From Azotobacter paspali (GTDB lineage: Bacteria > Pseudomonadota > Gammaproteobacteria > Pseudomonadales > Pseudomonadaceae), in assembly GCF_042434745.1 (NCBI RefSeq), contig NZ_JBHLSS010000072.1: a stretch of 31,954 bases of DNA, one strand, 5' to 3'. The translations under genes were made by a program, and so were the position numbers. Of this stretch, positions 5,784 through 14,534 are shown piece by piece; within the stretch, counting starts at the first letter, position 1, and every line of letters starts with the position of its first letter. A model generated the notes under the pieces. The model saw only the letters and a list, made by a program, of their open reading frames with translations, had not been told where the DNA came from and did not search any database.

Positions 5784-8102
5784 TCATGTGGCATTCGCCC
5801 CGCCCGGTAGCCAAGTATGCAGCATGTTGGCCAGATCCTCGCGTCGCAAGGGCTTGGCCAGGTAGTCGTTCATGCCGGCGGTGCGGCAACGTTCGCGTTC
5901 CTCCGGCAGGACATTGGCGGTCAGCGCGATGATCGGCAGTTCCGACCAGCGCCCGTCCTGACGAATCCGCCGGCTGGTTTCGTAGCCGTCCATCACCGGC
6001 ATGTTGCAGTCCATCAGGATCAGATCGACCGGACCGTGTTCCAGATAGGACAGCGCTTCGGCGCCATGGGGGGCGATGGCGACCTCGTAGCCCAGCTTGG
6101 CGAGCATCCCCTTGGCGACCATCTGGTTGACCGGGTTGTCCTCGACCAGCAGAACCTGGCGCTGTCGCGGCGTCGCCTGCACCGCTTCGAGAGCGGCTAG
6201 CTGAGGCTCCTCGACGGCCTGCAGGGCGCGTACCACCGCTTGGTACAGGGCTGCGCGGGAGAGCGGTCGCGCCAGTTGCTGGAGGGGCGCCAAGGCGTGT
6301 GTCTCCTCCCGTGGCAAGAAGCTGCCGTAGGCAGCCACCACCAGAAAAGGCGCACTGACCGCCGGACGCATGCCCAGCAGGCATTGCGGGCAGTCGGTGA
6401 TCAGCAGATCGGTGCCGATTCCCGCCAGGCCGCTGCCGATGTCCAGGCGCCGATACTCCAGCCCCCAGCTCGGTAAGTGCATCTCCAGCAGTTGCGCCAG
6501 GCCGCTGCTGCCGGGGGTCATGCCGATGACGCGGCCGTGCAGCGGGGCACGAGGCTTAGCCGGCGTGTGGCAGGGCAGCGGCAGCTCGACGGTGAAGGTG
6601 CTGCCCAGGCCCTCCTTGGAGAAGAAGGTGAGCTGGCCCTGCATGGCATCGCAGAGCTTGCGGGTCAGGGCCAGGCCGAGACCGGTTCCGCCGTACTGGC
6701 GGGTGATGTTGGCGGTGGCCTGGGCGAACGGCTGGAAGATGCGTGTCTGGGCTTCCCGGGAGATGCCGATGCCGGTGTCGCGGATGACCAGCCGTACGTT
6801 CTCGCCGCTGGCCTGCAGGCAGACGTCGACCCGTCCGAAGCGGGTGAACTTGAGCGCGTTGGAGATCAGGTTGCTGGCGATCTGCCTGACCCGCGTCGGG
6901 TCGCCGATCACCTGGGTCGGCAGCCCGGGGTCGATCAGGCAGGTAAGCTCGACGCCGGGCGCCGCGCTCTGCGAGAGTAGAGCGGTGGCATCCTCGATCA
7001 ATGCGCCGAAGTCGAAGGGAATCCGCTCCAACTCCATCTGGCCGGATTCGAATTTGGACAGGTCGAGTACATCGTTGAGCAGGCGGACCAGCACCTTGCC
7101 GGAGGCGTAGGCGACCGACAACTGCTGGCGCTGCTCGTTGCTGAGCGGGCCGTCGAGAGACAGCGACAGCATGCCGAGCAGGCCGTTCAGCGGCGTGCGG
7201 ATCTCGTGGCTCATGTTGGCGAGAAAGGCCGAGCGTGCCTGGGCCATCTCCAGGGCGGTACTGCGGGCCGCCTCCAGATCGCGGTTGCTCTGCGTCAGGC
7301 GGGCGTTGGCCGCCTCCAGCTCGGCGGTACGCGCGGAGACCATGTTCTCCAGCTCGCCGAGATATTCCGTCAGGCGGTTTTCGGCCTCGCGCCGCTGCTT
7401 GATCTCCTGGCCGGTCTTGCGCAGCAACTGGTTGATGGCCTGGACCAGGATACCGATCTCGTCGCTTCCATGGCTTGGCGGGCAGGGCAGCGGCCGGCTC
7501 TCGTTGGGGTTGTGTTCGCTCAGGCGCTGGATGATGCCGATCAGCGGCCGGGTCAGCATCCGGTTGAACACCACCAGCAGGAGCAGGGCGAGCAGCAGGC
7601 TACTGGCGAAGCCGGTCAGCAGGGTGAGTCCGGAGCGTTCGAGAAAAGCGCTGCCGAAGGCATAGGTGTCGATTTCCAGGCGCAGGAAGCCGAGGGCTTC
7701 GTCGGGGGCGTGGGCGATGCTCAGCGGTGCCTCGAAGTAGCGCCTGGGCTTGAACAGCATGTCGCTGAGCACCCGGTATTCGCTGTTCATCGCCGGGCGA
7801 CTGACCGCCGCCAGGGGGCGCTGGTCGCTGTCGACGATCTCGGCACCGATTACTGCCGGCGAACGCAGCAGGCCGAGCAGCAGTTCCTGGGCCAGTTCGG
7901 CATCGATGTTGTAAGCGATGCGCGCCGCCGGGTTGAGGCTGATCTGCTGCAGACTGTTGATTTCGCGTTCGATGGATGCGCTCTGGCTGGCATAATCCAG
8001 ACTGATTTTCGCCAGGCTGAGCAAGGTACCGAGCACGAACGCGGCCAGTACCGCCAGCGAGGCCTGCTTGTAGGAGAGGCGGTTGGTTGGCGCTATGTTC
8101 AT
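5784..8102 (-). CDS. SagS-like hybrid sensor histidine kinase
   Basis: The 772-aa inner-membrane protein has transmembrane segments at about residues 15-33 and 158-180 enclosing a periplasmic sensor region, then a HAMP-like linker (181-235) and a coiled coil (235-285). The H-box has H299 (SHEIRTPLNGLLGM), the N-box is near 406-420, the G-box reads DTGIGIS and GGTGLGLAL, and a C-terminal receiver domain (about 649-760) carries phospho-acceptor D698 (LMDCNMPVMDG) and K750. Order and length match P. aeruginosa SagS (PA2824), which controls the switch to biofilm growth and feeds the HptB phosphorelay. No Hpt domain is present, so an external phosphotransfer protein is expected. It is divergent from the DUF815 ATPase gene. 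Confidence 0.88.
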   Translation of the reverse strand: MNIAPTNRLSYKQASLAVLAAFVLGTLLSLAKISLDYASQSASIEREINSLQQISLNPAARIAYNIDAELAQELLLGLLRSPAVIGAEIVDSDQRPLAAVSRPAMNSEYRVLSDMLFKPRRYFEAPLSIAHAPDEALGFLRLEIDTYAFGSAFLERSGLTLLTGFASSLLLALLLLVVFNRMLTRPLIGIIQRLSEHNPNESRPLPCPPSHGSDEIGILVQAINQLLRKTGQEIKQRREAENRLTEYLGELENMVSARTAELEAANARLTQSNRDLEAARSTALEMAQARSAFLANMSHEIRTPLNGLLGMLSLSLDGPLSNEQRQQLSVAYASGKVLVRLLNDVLDLSKFESGQMELERIPFDFGALIEDATALLSQSAAPGVELTCLIDPGLPTQVIGDPTRVRQIASNLISNALKFTRFGRVDVCLQASGENVRLVIRDTGIGISREAQTRIFQPFAQATANITRQYGGTGLGLALTRKLCDAMQGQLTFFSKEGLGSTFTVELPLPCHTPAKPRAPLHGRVIGMTPGSSGLAQLLEMHLPSWGLEYRRLDIGSGLAGIGTDLLITDCPQCLLGMRPAVSAPFLVVAAYGSFLPREETHALAPLQQLARPLSRAALYQAVVRALQAVEEPQLAALEAVQATPRQRQVLLVEDNPVNQMVAKGMLAKLGYEVAIAPHGAEALSYLEHGPVDLILMDCNMPVMDGYETSRRIRQDGRWSELPIIALTANVLPEERERCRTAGMNDYLAKPLRREDLANMLHTWLPGGANAT

Positions 8103-8203
8103 GCAGTGGCAGGAGTCCAGATGCTAGCCGCGTAGGATAACTCAAGCATGTCTCGGGCTGGCAGAACCCTTCATGCATTCTGATTATCTATAAAGGACGG
8201 ATT

Positions 8204-9085
8204 GTGAACGCCAGATTGAACGAATTTCTTGACCAAGCCCAGGTCCTGCTGGACCGTCTCGAACCCCTGTTGCCGGCCGTGCAGCCCCCGCTCGACTGGA
8301 GCTGCACCCTGGCAGCGCGCTGGCAGCGCAGCGGACGCGACGGAGCGCTGCTGCCGTTGCAGGTGAACCTGGATCTGCATCTGGTCGACTTGATCGGTGT
8401 GGACAGCCAGCGCGATCAACTGTCGCGCAACACCCATCAGTTCGTCGCCGGCCTGCCCGCCAACCACGCCCTGCTGTGGGGCGCTCGTGGTACCGGTAAA
8501 TCTTCCCTGGTCCGCGCCCTGCTGGCCGAGTATGCCGGAGCCGGCCTACGCCTGATCGAGATCGAGCGCGATCACCTGGCCGACCTGCCACGGGTGGTCG
8601 AGCGGCTGGTCGGTCTGCCGCAGCGCTTTGTGCTGTTCTGTGACGACCTGTCCTTCGAGGCCGGCGACGGCGACTACCGGGTACTCAAGAGCGTGCTGGA
8701 CGGTTCCCTGGAGCGCGCGCCGGACAACGTGCTGCTCTACGCCACCTCCAACCGCCGTCACCTGATGCCGGAGCGGCAGAGCGACAACGACAACTGGCAA
8801 CTGGTGGACGGCGAGGTGCACCCGAACGAGGCCGTGGAAGACAAGATCGCCCTGTCCGACCGCTTCGGTCTGTGGCTGTCCTTCTATCCCTTTACCCAGG
8901 ACCACTACCTGTCCGTGGTGCGCCACTGGATCTCGGTGCAGGCCGGACAGTGCGGACTGGCCTGGGACTGGGACGAGTCCCTGGAACAGGCGGCGATTCG
9001 CTGGGCCCAGGGGCGCGGCAACCGTAATGGCCGCTGCGCCTACCAGTTCGCCCGCCACTGGGTCGGCCTGCGACTGCTCGGATGA
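8204..9085 (+). CDS. DUF815 family P-loop ATPase
   Basis: The 293-aa protein is an AAA-like ATPase of the DUF815 family, function unknown. Walker A is GARGTGKSS with K99, and Walker B is FVLFCDDLSF with D147 and D148. A sensor-1-like TSN is in LLYATSNRRHLMPE. The C-terminal part contains SDRFGLWLSFYPF and ends in a WAQGRGNRNGR segment typical of the family. The start GTG has AAAGGA 6 bp upstream; no ATG gives a better N-terminus. A possible -10 (TATCTATAAA) overlaps the leader. It has no partner gene and is followed by the tRNA operon on the same strand. Confidence 0.87.
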   Translation: MNARLNEFLDQAQVLLDRLEPLLPAVQPPLDWSCTLAARWQRSGRDGALLPLQVNLDLHLVDLIGVDSQRDQLSRNTHQFVAGLPANHALLWGARGTGKSSLVRALLAEYAGAGLRLIEIERDHLADLPRVVERLVGLPQRFVLFCDDLSFEAGDGDYRVLKSVLDGSLERAPDNVLLYATSNRRHLMPERQSDNDNWQLVDGEVHPNEAVEDKIALSDRFGLWLSFYPFTQDHYLSVVRHWISVQAGQCGLAWDWDESLEQAAIRWAQGRGNRNGRCAYQFARHWVGLRLLG

Positions 9086-9133
9086 CCGTCCGATGCCGGG
9101 AAGTCCTTGATTTGGAAAATCTTTATTCGGGTG

Positions 9134-9162
9134 TTGACGGCTTTCGAAAGGCTCCCTAGAAT
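9134..9162 (+). promoter_or_regulatory. Strong sigma-70 promoter of the tRNA operon
   Basis: TTGACG (9134-9139), a 17-bp spacer and TAGAAT (9157-9162) form a near-consensus promoter about 70 bp upstream of tRNA-Glu. The GC-rich discriminator (GCGCCCC) directly after the -10 is typical of stable-RNA promoters under stringent control. Confidence 0.85.
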
Positions 9163-9234
9163 GCGCCCCACTTCCGGTGCCGACGCGAAAGCCAAGTGCT
9201 GGAGGCTGGAAGATCCGTTAAAGCTCCAGGCCGC

Positions 9235-9310
9235 GTCCCCTTCGTCTAGTGGCCTAGGACACCGCCCTTTCACGGCGGTAACAGGGGTTCGAGTCCCCTA
9301 GGGGACGCCA
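9235..9310 (+). tRNA. tRNA-Glu (anticodon TTC)
   Basis: The 76-nt sequence folds as a cloverleaf with acceptor arms GTCCCCT/AGGGGAC, an anticodon stem CCGCC/GGCGG around loop CTTTCAC, a T arm GGTTCGAGTCC and an encoded CCA. It is the first RNA of a three-tRNA operon. Confidence 0.97.
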
Positions 9311-9312
9311 AA

Positions 9313-9388
<76 letters not shown>

Positions 9389-9505
9389 AGTTCTCGAAGG
9401 CGTCGATGTACGAGTCGTCACTTTCACCACAAGGTTCGAGCGAGGAGCCTTGAGGATCTGGCCGGAAAGGGCCGTTCGATCCGAAAGTCCGAAAGGACTA
9501 CCCCT

Positions 9506-9581
<76 letters not shown>

Positions 9582-9587
9582 AATTCG

Positions 9588-9622
9588 CGAAAACGCTGCC
9601 GCTCGGGCGGCGTTTTCGTTTT
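9588..9622 (+). terminator. Terminator of the tRNA operon
   Basis: CGAAAACGC (9588-9596) pairs perfectly with GCGTTTTCG (9610-9618), and the stem can extend inward through GCC/GGC. T-rich sequence follows. Confidence 0.8.
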
Positions 9623-9644
9623 CGGTCCCGACCAGACCTCGCGA

Positions 9645-9666
9645 GCCCGCCATTCGGCGGGCTTTT
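9645..9666 (+). terminator. Second terminator after the tRNA operon
   Basis: GCCCGCC (9645-9651) and GGCGGGC (9656-9662) form a 7-bp GC stem with a 4-nt loop, followed directly by TTTT. It gives a tandem stop before the convergent gene. Confidence 0.82.
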
Positions 9667-9671
9667 CGCGT

Positions 9672-10079
9672 TCAGTGCCTGCTGCTGTCTTCCGGCAGGG
9701 CGAGCATCTGTTTTTCCCGGTTCCAGTCGAAAGGCTTGTCCTGTTCTTCGGCATCGAAGCGGCGTTCGTCGAGTTCTTGGTACAAGGCGATTTCCTCGTC
9801 CGGCATGAAATGCAGGCAGTCCCCGCCGAAGAACCACAGCAGATCGCGCGGCACCAGGTGGGCGATCTGCGGATAGCGGTGGAATACCTGGCAGATCATG
9901 TCCTGACCCAGATGGCGATCCTCCGGGATCTTCGGCAGGGACATCAGCAACTCGTCGAAGCGTTCCATGAACAGCGCATGGCTCTCGTCGGAGACTTGTT
10001 CGGCTTCGCCCAGTGCGATGAGCAGGGCACGTAGTTGGGCGAGCAGCGCGAGGTTGTGGTCGAGGTAGGACGTGGGCAT
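9672..10079 (-). CDS. Conserved pseudomonad protein of unknown function
   Basis: The 135-aa acidic soluble protein begins MPTSYLDHNLALLAQLRALL and ends in a charged tail. I recognise it as one of the small conserved proteins adjoining fadE in Pseudomonas (PA2816/PA2817 region); it is sometimes labelled dehydrogenase, apparently by transfer from its neighbour. The motif HRYPQIAHLVPRDLLWFFGGDCLHFM is distinctive but has no known role. No membrane segment, signal or cofactor motif is visible. It is downstream of fadE on the same strand with a 90-bp gap that contains its own extended -10 promoter. Confidence 0.75.
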   Translation of the reverse strand: MPTSYLDHNLALLAQLRALLIALGEAEQVSDESHALFMERFDELLMSLPKIPEDRHLGQDMICQVFHRYPQIAHLVPRDLLWFFGGDCLHFMPDEEIALYQELDERRFDAEEQDKPFDWNREKQMLALPEDSSRH

Positions 10080-10106
10080 GGGATACCTGCGATCAAATGG
10101 GTGCGA

Positions 10107-10112
10107 AGTATA
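10107..10112 (-). promoter_or_regulatory. Extended -10 promoter of the small conserved gene
   Basis: On the minus strand TGTTATACT reads as an extended -10 (TG, one base, TATACT), 27 bp upstream of the ATG at 10079. No good -35 is visible, which is usual for extended -10 promoters. Confidence 0.5.
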
Positions 10113-10169
10113 ACAGTCCGCTGCGCCGACTCCCTTCGCACCGCGGGACCGATGTACGCGGGTTCGTTC

Positions 10170-12617
10170 TCAGCGAACCCTGCCTTCGCTCAATTGGACC
10201 TCTTCGCGGGCGAAATCGTCGACCCGTATGACCAGCATCCGCGCCTCTTCCGCCGCTCGCAGGGCAGCGGCTTCGGCGTCGTCCAGTACACCGCCGGCCT
10301 GCGCCGCATCGATCGGATCGACCCTAGGAGGCGGACGCAACCGGCCGTCGCGAAGCGCCGCGCGCAACTTTCCGGCGCTGTCGCGGGTGGCGGTGAGCCG
10401 CTCGAAGGCTTGGCGCAGGGCGCCGAGCGGCTGCTCGGGGGACTGCGGACGATGACAGCCATCGAGCAGCGCCGCCAAAGCCGGATCGTCCTCGGCGCGG
10501 CCGAGGATGGCGGCGATCTGGGCATCCAGTCGGTCGGACGGCCCCCGATGGCGACGACCGAGGGGAAAAACCAGGAGGCGCAGCAGCACGCCAAGGGCAC
10601 GACCGGGGAAGTTGGCGAGAATGCCGGCCAGGGCTTCTTCGGTCCGGGCCAGTGATTCTTCCATGGCCCAGTCGAGCAAGACGCGCTGCTCATGGGGTTG
10701 TCCCTGATCGTGATAGCGCTTGAGCGCGGCCGAGCCGAGATAGAGGTGGCTCAATGCGTCGGCCAGGCGTGCCGAGAGACGCTCGCGGCGTTTCAGTTCG
10801 GCGCCGAGCCGCAGCAGGCTGAGGTCGACGAGCAAGGCGAAGGCTGCCGCCAGGCGATTGAGGGCGCGGAAGTGGCGGCGGCTCGGGGCATCGCCCGGAA
10901 CCCGATCCAGTCGGCCGCCACCGAGGCCGAGCAACAGGCTGCTGGCGGCATTGCCGACGATGTGGCCCAGGTGTCCGCGTAGCAGCGTATCGAATTCGTC
11001 CAGCGCGCCGGCCTGATCCGCCCGGCGGGCGAGGTTCATCTCCCGCAGCAGATAGGGATGGCTGCGCACGGCACCCTGGCCGAAGATCATCAGGTTGCGG
11101 GTGAGGATGTTGGCGCCTTCCACGGTGATGAAGATCGGGGCGATCTGCCAGAGGCGCGCCAGGTAGTTGCCCGGGCCGAGGATGACGCCCTTGCCGCCGT
11201 GGATGTCCATGGCGTGGGCGATGCATTCGCGGGCGCGTTCAGTCGACTGGAACTTGAGGATGGCCGAGAGTACCGCGGGTTTCTCGCTGAGATCCACCGC
11301 CTGGGCGGTGAGCAGGCGCGCGCTGTCCATCAGCCAGGCGTTGCCGCCGATGCGCGCCAGGGCTTCCTGGATGCCTTCGAAGCTGGCCAGCGGCACGCCG
11401 AACTGCTCGCGGATGCGTGCATAGCGCCCGCAGGTGTAGCTGCAGCTCTTGGCTACGCTGGTACCGACCGCCGGCAGGGAGATCGAGCGCCCCACCGCCA
11501 GGCATTCCATCAGCATCGACCAGCCTCTGCCGATCGTCGCTTGGCCGCCGATGAGAAAATCCAGCGGCACGAATACGTCCCGGCCGGCGTTCGGTCCGTT
11601 CATGAAGGCGGCGCCGAGCGGCAGGTGGCGGCGACCGATCTCGATGCCCGGCGTGTCGGTGGGGATTAGCGCCAGGCTGATGCCCAGCTCTTCGCGGTCG
11701 CCGAGCAGATGGTCGGGGTCGTAGGTCTTGAAGGCCAGGCCGAGCAGGGTGGCCACCGGCCCGAGAGTGATGTAGCGCTTCTCCCAATTCAGGCGCAGGC
11801 CGAGTACTTCTTCTCCCTGCCACAGACCATGGCAGACGATGCCGCTGTCGGGCATGGCGCCGGCATCGGAGCCTGCATGCGGGCCGGTCAGGGCGAAGCA
11901 GGGGATTTCCCGGCCGTCGGCCAGGCGCGGCAGGTAGTGGCGGCGCTGCTCCTCGGTGCCGTAGCGCAGCAGCAGTTCCGCCGGACCCAGTGAGTTGGGC
12001 ACCATCACCGTCGAGGCCAGATCGCCGCTGCGGCTGGCCAGTTTCATCACGACCTGCGAATGGGCATGGGCGGAAAAGCCCTTGCCGCCGTACTCCTGCG
12101 GGATGATCAGGGCGAAGAAGCCCTGCGCCTTGATAAAGGCCCAGGCCTCGGGCGGCAAGTCGAGGCGCTGGCCGATCTCCCAGTCGCTGACCATGGCGCA
12201 CAGTTCCTCGACGGGGCCGTCGAGAAAGGCCTGCTCTTTTGCCGTGAGACTGGGCTTCGGGTAACCCAGCAGCCTGTTCCAGTCCGGTCGCCCGCCGAAC
12301 AGCTCGCCGTCCCACCACACGCTGCCGGCCTCGATGGCCTCGCGCTCGGTGTCGGAGAGGGGCGGCAAGGCCTTGCCCAGCCAGCTTAGCAGCGGGCCGC
12401 TGAAGTAGCGCCGGCGCAGGTGCGGCGCGAGCAGCGGCAGGGCGAGCGCTAGCCAGGGCAGCCAGAGCAGCGTCAGCAGCCAGCCGGGGGCATCGCCGGA
12501 GAGTCCCATGGCGATCAGGTACAGGGCAAGCAATGCCAGGACGAGCAGGGCCGGCGTGCGCAGATGGGCCAACACGAGCAGGCCGATGGCCAGAAGCAGA
12601 AGCCAGGCGAGCAGCAT
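10170..12617 (-). CDS. fadE: Acyl-CoA dehydrogenase FadE
   Basis: The 815-aa flavoprotein matches the long FadE type, which carries out the first step of fatty acid beta-oxidation. The N-terminus has hydrophobic membrane segments at about residues 2-40 and 44-64. The acyl-CoA dehydrogenase domain follows, with FALTGPHAGSDAGAMPD and MDIHGGKGVILGPGNYLARLW, and then the C-terminal DUF1974 domain unique to FadE. The start is the second ATG of ATGCCCATG: GGGAGG abuts the first but is ideally spaced (6 nt) for the second, which yields the family length. A 7-bp hairpin (10160-10166 with 10174-10180) holds the stop codon in its loop. Confidence 0.95.
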   Translation of the reverse strand: MLLAWLLLLAIGLLVLAHLRTPALLVLALLALYLIAMGLSGDAPGWLLTLLWLPWLALALPLLAPHLRRRYFSGPLLSWLGKALPPLSDTEREAIEAGSVWWDGELFGGRPDWNRLLGYPKPSLTAKEQAFLDGPVEELCAMVSDWEIGQRLDLPPEAWAFIKAQGFFALIIPQEYGGKGFSAHAHSQVVMKLASRSGDLASTVMVPNSLGPAELLLRYGTEEQRRHYLPRLADGREIPCFALTGPHAGSDAGAMPDSGIVCHGLWQGEEVLGLRLNWEKRYITLGPVATLLGLAFKTYDPDHLLGDREELGISLALIPTDTPGIEIGRRHLPLGAAFMNGPNAGRDVFVPLDFLIGGQATIGRGWSMLMECLAVGRSISLPAVGTSVAKSCSYTCGRYARIREQFGVPLASFEGIQEALARIGGNAWLMDSARLLTAQAVDLSEKPAVLSAILKFQSTERARECIAHAMDIHGGKGVILGPGNYLARLWQIAPIFITVEGANILTRNLMIFGQGAVRSHPYLLREMNLARRADQAGALDEFDTLLRGHLGHIVGNAASSLLLGLGGGRLDRVPGDAPSRRHFRALNRLAAAFALLVDLSLLRLGAELKRRERLSARLADALSHLYLGSAALKRYHDQGQPHEQRVLLDWAMEESLARTEEALAGILANFPGRALGVLLRLLVFPLGRRHRGPSDRLDAQIAAILGRAEDDPALAALLDGCHRPQSPEQPLGALRQAFERLTATRDSAGKLRAALRDGRLRPPPRVDPIDAAQAGGVLDDAEAAALRAAEEARMLVIRVDDFAREEVQLSEGRVR

Positions 12618-12714
12618 GGGCATCCTCCCGAGAAGGGGCAGACCGGCGCATGGGCCTGCCGGAAGGCGCGATTCTTTTGAGGATAGTCGAGTACGGCTGG
12701 AAGCGGTCGGGGCG

Positions 12715-12732
12715 ACGGCCTTTCGAGGCCGT
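12715..12732. repeat. Palindrome upstream of fadE and yadG
   Basis: ACGGCCT (12715-12721) and AGGCCGT (12726-12732) form a 7-bp stem with a TTCG loop in the divergent fadE-yadG gap. It does not resemble the PsrA operator. Function unknown. Confidence 0.4.
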
Positions 12733-12797
12733 GGTTGCAATCTTGATGCCTCGCCCCAATATGCCGCTTTCCCGATCAGTTACGTGCGCGTATTCCC

Positions 12798-13730
12798 ATG
12801 AGTTCCGCCCTGTCCATTCGGCAACTGACCAAGACCTACGCCAATGGTTTTAAGGCCCTGCGGGGTATCGACCTGGACGTGGCCGAGGGCGATTTCTTCG
12901 CCCTGCTCGGCCCCAACGGGGCCGGCAAGTCCACCACCATCGGCATTCTCTCGACGCTGGTGAACAAGACCGGCGGCAGCGTGCAAGTGTTCGGTCACGA
13001 CCTCGATCGCGACCCGAGCGGTCTCAAGCGCTGCCTCGGCGTGGTGCCGCAGGAGTTCAACTTCAACCAGTTCGAGAAGACTTTCGACATCGTCGTCACC
13101 CAGGCCGGCTACTATGGCATCCCGGCGCGCATCGCCAGGGGCCGCGCCGAGCAATACCTGACCCAATTGGGGCTGTGGGACAAGCGCGACCTGCCCTCGC
13201 GCATGCTCTCCGGCGGCATGAAGCGGCGCCTGATGATCGCCCGGGCGCTGGTCCACCAGCCACGCCTGCTGATCCTCGACGAGCCCACCGCCGGGGTGGA
13301 CATCGAGCTGCGCCGTTCGATGTGGAGCTTTCTCGGCGAACTCAACCGCCAGGGCATCACCATCATTCTCACCACCCACTACCTGGAGGAGGCCGAGCAG
13401 CTCTGCCGCCATATCGGCATCATCGACCACGGGCGGATCGTCGAGCACACCAGCATGCGCGAGCTGCTGAAGAAGTTGCACCTGGAGACCTTCCTGCTCG
13501 ACCTCAAGGAGCCGCAACTGGTCGAGCCGCAATTGTCGGGCTATCCGGCGCGGTTGGTGGACGACCATACCCTGGAGGTGCAGGTGGAGAAGAGCCACGG
13601 CATGACCGAGTTGTTCGCCCAACTGGACCGGCAGGGCATCGAAGTGCTCAGCCTGCGCAACAAAACCAATCGCCTGGAGGAGCTGTTCGTGTCCCTGGTG
13701 GAGAGGAGTCTCGATGGAGTGGCGCCATGA
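12798..13730 (+). CDS. yadG: ABC transporter ATP-binding protein, YadG type
   Basis: The 310-aa ATPase of the CcmA/NodI-like exporter group is a close relative of E. coli YadG. Walker A GPNGAGKST is at about residues 37-45, the Q-loop is VVPQEFNFNQFE, the signature LSGGMKRRLMIARAL, Walker B LLILDEPTAGVD, and the H-loop TTHYLEEAE. The C-terminal region (about 225-310) ends NKTNRLEELFVSLVE, as in YadG. The substrate is unknown. No clear Shine-Dalgarno precedes the ATG. The stop overlaps the permease start by 4 bp (ATGA), so the two genes are translationally coupled. Confidence 0.93.
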   Translation: MSSALSIRQLTKTYANGFKALRGIDLDVAEGDFFALLGPNGAGKSTTIGILSTLVNKTGGSVQVFGHDLDRDPSGLKRCLGVVPQEFNFNQFEKTFDIVVTQAGYYGIPARIARGRAEQYLTQLGLWDKRDLPSRMLSGGMKRRLMIARALVHQPRLLILDEPTAGVDIELRRSMWSFLGELNRQGITIILTTHYLEEAEQLCRHIGIIDHGRIVEHTSMRELLKKLHLETFLLDLKEPQLVEPQLSGYPARLVDDHTLEVQVEKSHGMTELFAQLDRQGIEVLSLRNKTNRLEELFVSLVERSLDGVAP

Positions 13731-14506
13731 GTCTGGAACTGCGTGCCAACCTGGTCGCCCTGAAGACCATCGTCGTCCGCGAAGTGAATCGCTTCCTGCG
13801 CATCTGGCCGCAGACCCTGCTGCCGCCGGCGATCACCATGGTGCTGTACTTCGTGATCTTCGGAAACCTGATCGGCGGACGCATCGGCGAGATGGGCGGC
13901 TTCGCCTACATGGACTACATAGTGCCCGGCCTGATCATGATGGCGGTGATTACCAATTCCTATGGCAACGTGGTGTCGAGCTTCTTCAGCAGCAAGTTCC
14001 ACCGTTCGATTGAGGAACTGATGGTGGCGCCGGTCTCGCCGCACATCATCCTGCTCGGCTATGTCATCGGCGGCGTGCTGCGCGGCCTGGCGGTGGGACT
14101 GATCGTAACCCTGCTGTCGCTGTTCTTCGCCGATCTGCAGGTGCATCACCTGGGGCTGATAGTGCTGGTGGTGCTGCTCACCGCGAGCATCTTCTCGCTC
14201 GGTGGCTTCGTCAACGCGGTGTTCGCGCGCAACTTCGACGACATCTCGATCATCCCGACCTTCGTCCTGACGCCCCTGACCTACCTCGGCGGGGTGTTCT
14301 ACTCGATCGACCTGTTGCCGCCGTTCTGGCAGGCGGTGTCGCTGGGCAACCCCATCCTGCACATGGTCAACGCCTTCCGCTACGGCATCCTCGGCGTCTC
14401 CGACATCCACATCGGCGTCGCCATCGGCTTCATGCTGCTGGCTAGCGCGCTGCTGTACGCCTATTGCCTGCATCTGCTGGCGAGCGGACGTGGCTTGCGC
14501 CAATAG
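13727..14506 (+). CDS. yadH: ABC-2 type transporter permease, YadH type
   Basis: The 259-aa inner-membrane protein has six predicted membrane segments and the ABC-2 permease pattern. It pairs with YadG, and its start ATG overlaps the YadG stop. Motifs such as YMDYIVPGLIMMAVITNSYGN, SSKFHRSIEELMVAPVSP and PLTYLGGVFYSIDLLPPFW are characteristic of YadH. The pair is expected to form a homodimeric permease with two ATPases exporting an unidentified substrate. It is convergent with the copS-like gene across 28 bp. Confidence 0.93.
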   Translation: MSLELRANLVALKTIVVREVNRFLRIWPQTLLPPAITMVLYFVIFGNLIGGRIGEMGGFAYMDYIVPGLIMMAVITNSYGNVVSSFFSSKFHRSIEELMVAPVSPHIILLGYVIGGVLRGLAVGLIVTLLSLFFADLQVHHLGLIVLVVLLTASIFSLGGFVNAVFARNFDDISIIPTFVLTPLTYLGGVFYSIDLLPPFWQAVSLGNPILHMVNAFRYGILGVSDIHIGVAIGFMLLASALLYAYCLHLLASGRGLRQ

Positions 14507-14534
14507 GCCGGGCACAGCCGGCGCATGGTCGGCT

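Noticed and set aside
11239..12759. 506-aa minus-strand frame overlapping fadE
   Set aside because: Out-of-frame reading of fadE, Arg/Pro/Gly-rich with no domain.
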